This document shows, in pieces, positions 62,274 to 64,000 of a DNA stretch of 64,000 bases. Both the position numbers and the translations under genes were made by a program. The notes under the pieces are model-generated. The model saw only the letters and a list, made by a program, of their open reading frames with translations. It was not told the origin of the DNA and did no database searches. The DNA lies in contig JARGOF010000009.1 of the NCBI GenBank assembly GCA_029212415.1, positions 106,066-170,065 on the forward strand, written 5' to 3'. How positions within the stretch are numbered: position 1 is the first letter of the stretch; the number at the start of each line of letters is the position of its first letter. This stretch comes from Rhizobiaceae bacterium (GTDB lineage Bacteria; Pseudomonadota; Alphaproteobacteria; Rhizobiales; Rhizobiaceae).

Positions 62274-63986
62274 GTGCGGAAAATGATCGACAACCAAACA
62301 ACGACGCATTTGCACCATACAGATTCTGATGGCAGGCCTTCTGGTTTCGCGCTTTTCCTTGCGCCCGCCACCATCCTGCTGGCGGTTGCGGCGGTGTTTT
62401 TTATTCCGCTTTTTACAGGAACAAATGACCTTCCCGGGGATCTTGGCGATGCGCGGTTTAATATTTACATTCTGGAGACAGTCTATCTCTGGATGTCGGG
62501 AACGGGATCGCCACTGCTCTCGCCGGACATGTTCTTTCCATTTCCCTATACGTTGGCCTTCAGTGACACCCATGCCGCGACAGCGTGGATCTATGCTCTG
62601 TTTCGCATCGCGGGGCTTGATGCCTATGATGCTTACAAGGGCTGGGTTGCTGCAGGTTATGTGCTGACTTATCTTTCCGCCTATTATGTGGGTCTGCGGT
62701 TTTCGCTCTCGCCCTTGCTGGCATCCGTTGCGGCGCTGGCATTTGCGTTTAGCTTGCCATCTGTAGCGCAGTTGGGGCATGCGCAATTGATCAATATGGC
62801 AGCCACACCTTTTTGTTTCCTCTATATCAGTCGTTTTTCAGAAAAATTCGCCTCACGTGATTTGCTGAAATTTCTTGTTGCCTTGTGCATACAAATATTG
62901 ATCAATATTTATTCCGGAATCTTTACACTTCTGATCAGTACCATTTTTCTTGTTGTCTCCGTTGCCTTTCGCCATGGCCTGAATACCAGAGCAATAGGCC
63001 GGGCATGGGCTGATTTTGGCCAAAGCATCCGGGATGAACGACCGGCAGTTCCATTGTTGATTGTCACGGTTGTTGGCATTGGATCTTGTGCCATCGTGCT
63101 GGGGTTTCACAAATATGTGGCGGACCTTTATGGTCTCGGCCGCAACTGGTCGGAGATGGCCTCGATGTTGCCGCGCGTACAATCATATTTTTTCATGGAC
63201 GCACTTCCCTATTGGGAGCCGGTATCGCGCAGCATCACCGGGGTTGCCATGCGCCATGAACACCAGCTTTTCCTGGGCGTGCCTATTGGCATTCTTTTCG
63301 GGATTTGCCTCTATCTCCTTGTTCGCCGAAGAGCATCACTTTCTCTGCGGATATTTACGGTTTCGGTTCTGGTCAGTTTTTTGATTGTTACCGCGTTTGG
63401 AGACCTATCCCTCTACTGGTTTTTCGCAAAAATTCCGGGGTTTGATTCCCTGAGAGCGATTTCACGCGTTCAACTGGTTCTGGCGTTTCTCACCGTCATG
63501 GCTGTTGCCTGCCTGTTACGCGATCACCTGTGTGCAGGGCGCAGCCGGGCATGGCAGTTTTCGGCAACTGCATTGCTTGCGCTCTGGCTTGTTCATGATT
63601 TGGCCGTGGTGCAAAAGAGTACTTTTTCCAGCAATGAGGCACGCAGCAGAATTGAAAATCTGCACGCCAGAATTGATGTAAATTCAATCGAGGAAAATTC
63701 GGTGCTGGCCTATGGCGGGGATGCCAATCTTCCCTCCTGGGTAAATGATCTCGACGCCATTTTTCTGGCACGTAAACTGGGTGTTCCCACGTTCAATGGC
63801 TATTCGGGAAACCGTGTCCCCGGATATGCGTATTCTCCGACCTGCGCGGATATTATCAGACAACTTGACGCTTATGATCATTGGACCAGAGAGCGGGGGA
63901 TGAAGCCGATTGAAGTCCTCGAATTCAATGTTGTCAAATTAGACATGGATTCGTGTGATCTGTCAAAATTTGAAAACCCGAAGTGA
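62274..63986 (+). CDS. multi-spanning membrane protein, probable GT-C glycosyltransferase
   Basis: A 570-residue protein with about eleven predicted helices. After the first helix it reads GDLGDARFNIYILE, the acidic loop typical of GT-C polyprenyl-phosphate-dependent glycosyltransferases, and the periplasmic C-terminal part after residue 440 is soluble. The last residues may be the true C-terminus, as the stop lies within the window. With GtrA and GtrB-like genes upstream it could be the type-specific transferase of a three-gene gtr system. The GTG at 62274 is preferred, with AGGAA about 10 bases upstream; ATG 62283 is an alternative. Confidence 0.7.
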   Translation: MRKMIDNQTTTHLHHTDSDGRPSGFALFLAPATILLAVAAVFFIPLFTGTNDLPGDLGDARFNIYILETVYLWMSGTGSPLLSPDMFFPFPYTLAFSDTHAATAWIYALFRIAGLDAYDAYKGWVAAGYVLTYLSAYYVGLRFSLSPLLASVAALAFAFSLPSVAQLGHAQLINMAATPFCFLYISRFSEKFASRDLLKFLVALCIQILINIYSGIFTLLISTIFLVVSVAFRHGLNTRAIGRAWADFGQSIRDERPAVPLLIVTVVGIGSCAIVLGFHKYVADLYGLGRNWSEMASMLPRVQSYFFMDALPYWEPVSRSITGVAMRHEHQLFLGVPIGILFGICLYLLVRRRASLSLRIFTVSVLVSFLIVTAFGDLSLYWFFAKIPGFDSLRAISRVQLVLAFLTVMAVACLLRDHLCAGRSRAWQFSATALLALWLVHDLAVVQKSTFSSNEARSRIENLHARIDVNSIEENSVLAYGGDANLPSWVNDLDAIFLARKLGVPTFNGYSGNRVPGYAYSPTCADIIRQLDAYDHWTRERGMKPIEVLEFNVVKLDMDSCDLSKFENPK

Positions 63987-64000
63987 TATCGTCTTACGGC

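Noticed and set aside
1..64000. Searched by eye for tRNA, rRNA, CRISPR arrays, insertion sequences and phage genes
   Set aside because: None was recognisable. A covariance-model search would be needed to exclude small RNAs and riboswitches.

Overview
The window reads as chromosome of a heterotrophic alphaproteobacterium, probably Hyphomicrobiales/Rhizobiales. The basis is inference from gene content: an iol inositol operon, two dipeptide-type and one Liv-type ABC importer, IolC/IolB/IolG types, a DUF1194 protein and an imelysin/DUF1513 pair. GC content looks moderately high and fairly even. I saw no rRNA, tRNA, insertion sequence, phage gene or CRISPR array.

Layout. 1-3974 (+): end of a PhyH-family dioxygenase gene, then iolC-iolB-iolJ-iolG. 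4157-9269: TetR repressor divergent from an RND efflux adaptor/pump pair, with a palindromic operator inside the promoter. 9438-9929: cytochrome b561. 9945-16124: LysR regulator, cytochrome P450, a broken [2Fe-2S] ferredoxin gene, HpaR-like MarR regulator, Bcr/CflA efflux pump, alpha/beta hydrolase and VOC protein, looking like a small aromatic or xenobiotic metabolism island. 16207-17067: periplasmic vWA (DUF1194) protein. 17137-22879 (-): dipeptide-type ABC importer.

23268-37781 (-) is the most unusual part. Two transcription units carry an SDR dehydrogenase, a Tm-1-like (UPF0261) protein, a Liv-type importer with a Tat-exported binding protein, an IclR regulator, a three-subunit biotin-dependent carboxylase (BCCP, biotin carboxylase, carboxyltransferase), a HAD phosphatase and acetoacetyl-CoA synthetase. 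The carboxyltransferase keeps the metal and catalytic residues of pyruvate carboxylase but has Thr where the pyruvate-carboxylate-binding Arg should be. Because the last enzyme activates a beta-keto acid, I infer that the locus may carboxylate a ketone, rather than pyruvate, to a beta-keto acid. Palindromes with IclR-like character lie in its promoter regions.

38083-43006 (-): DMT transporter, M15-type lipoprotein, and an operon of FAH-family hydrolase, oxalyl-CoA-synthetase-like ligase and ketopantoate-reductase-like enzyme. 43146-56150: a second dipeptide-type importer with a divergent TIM-barrel isomerase, an imelysin/DUF1513 pair, and a sugar-acid-like trio (GMC oxidoreductase, enolase-superfamily dehydratase, beta-hydroxyacid dehydrogenase). 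56389-63986: surface polysaccharide genes (O-antigen ligase, sugar-phosphate transferase, GT4, GtrB-like GT2, GtrA, an unknown membrane protein, and a GT-C-like membrane protein).

A recurring feature is a strong GC-rich hairpin immediately after the substrate-binding-protein stop codon in all three ABC importer operons, probably raising binding-protein expression above that of the membrane components.
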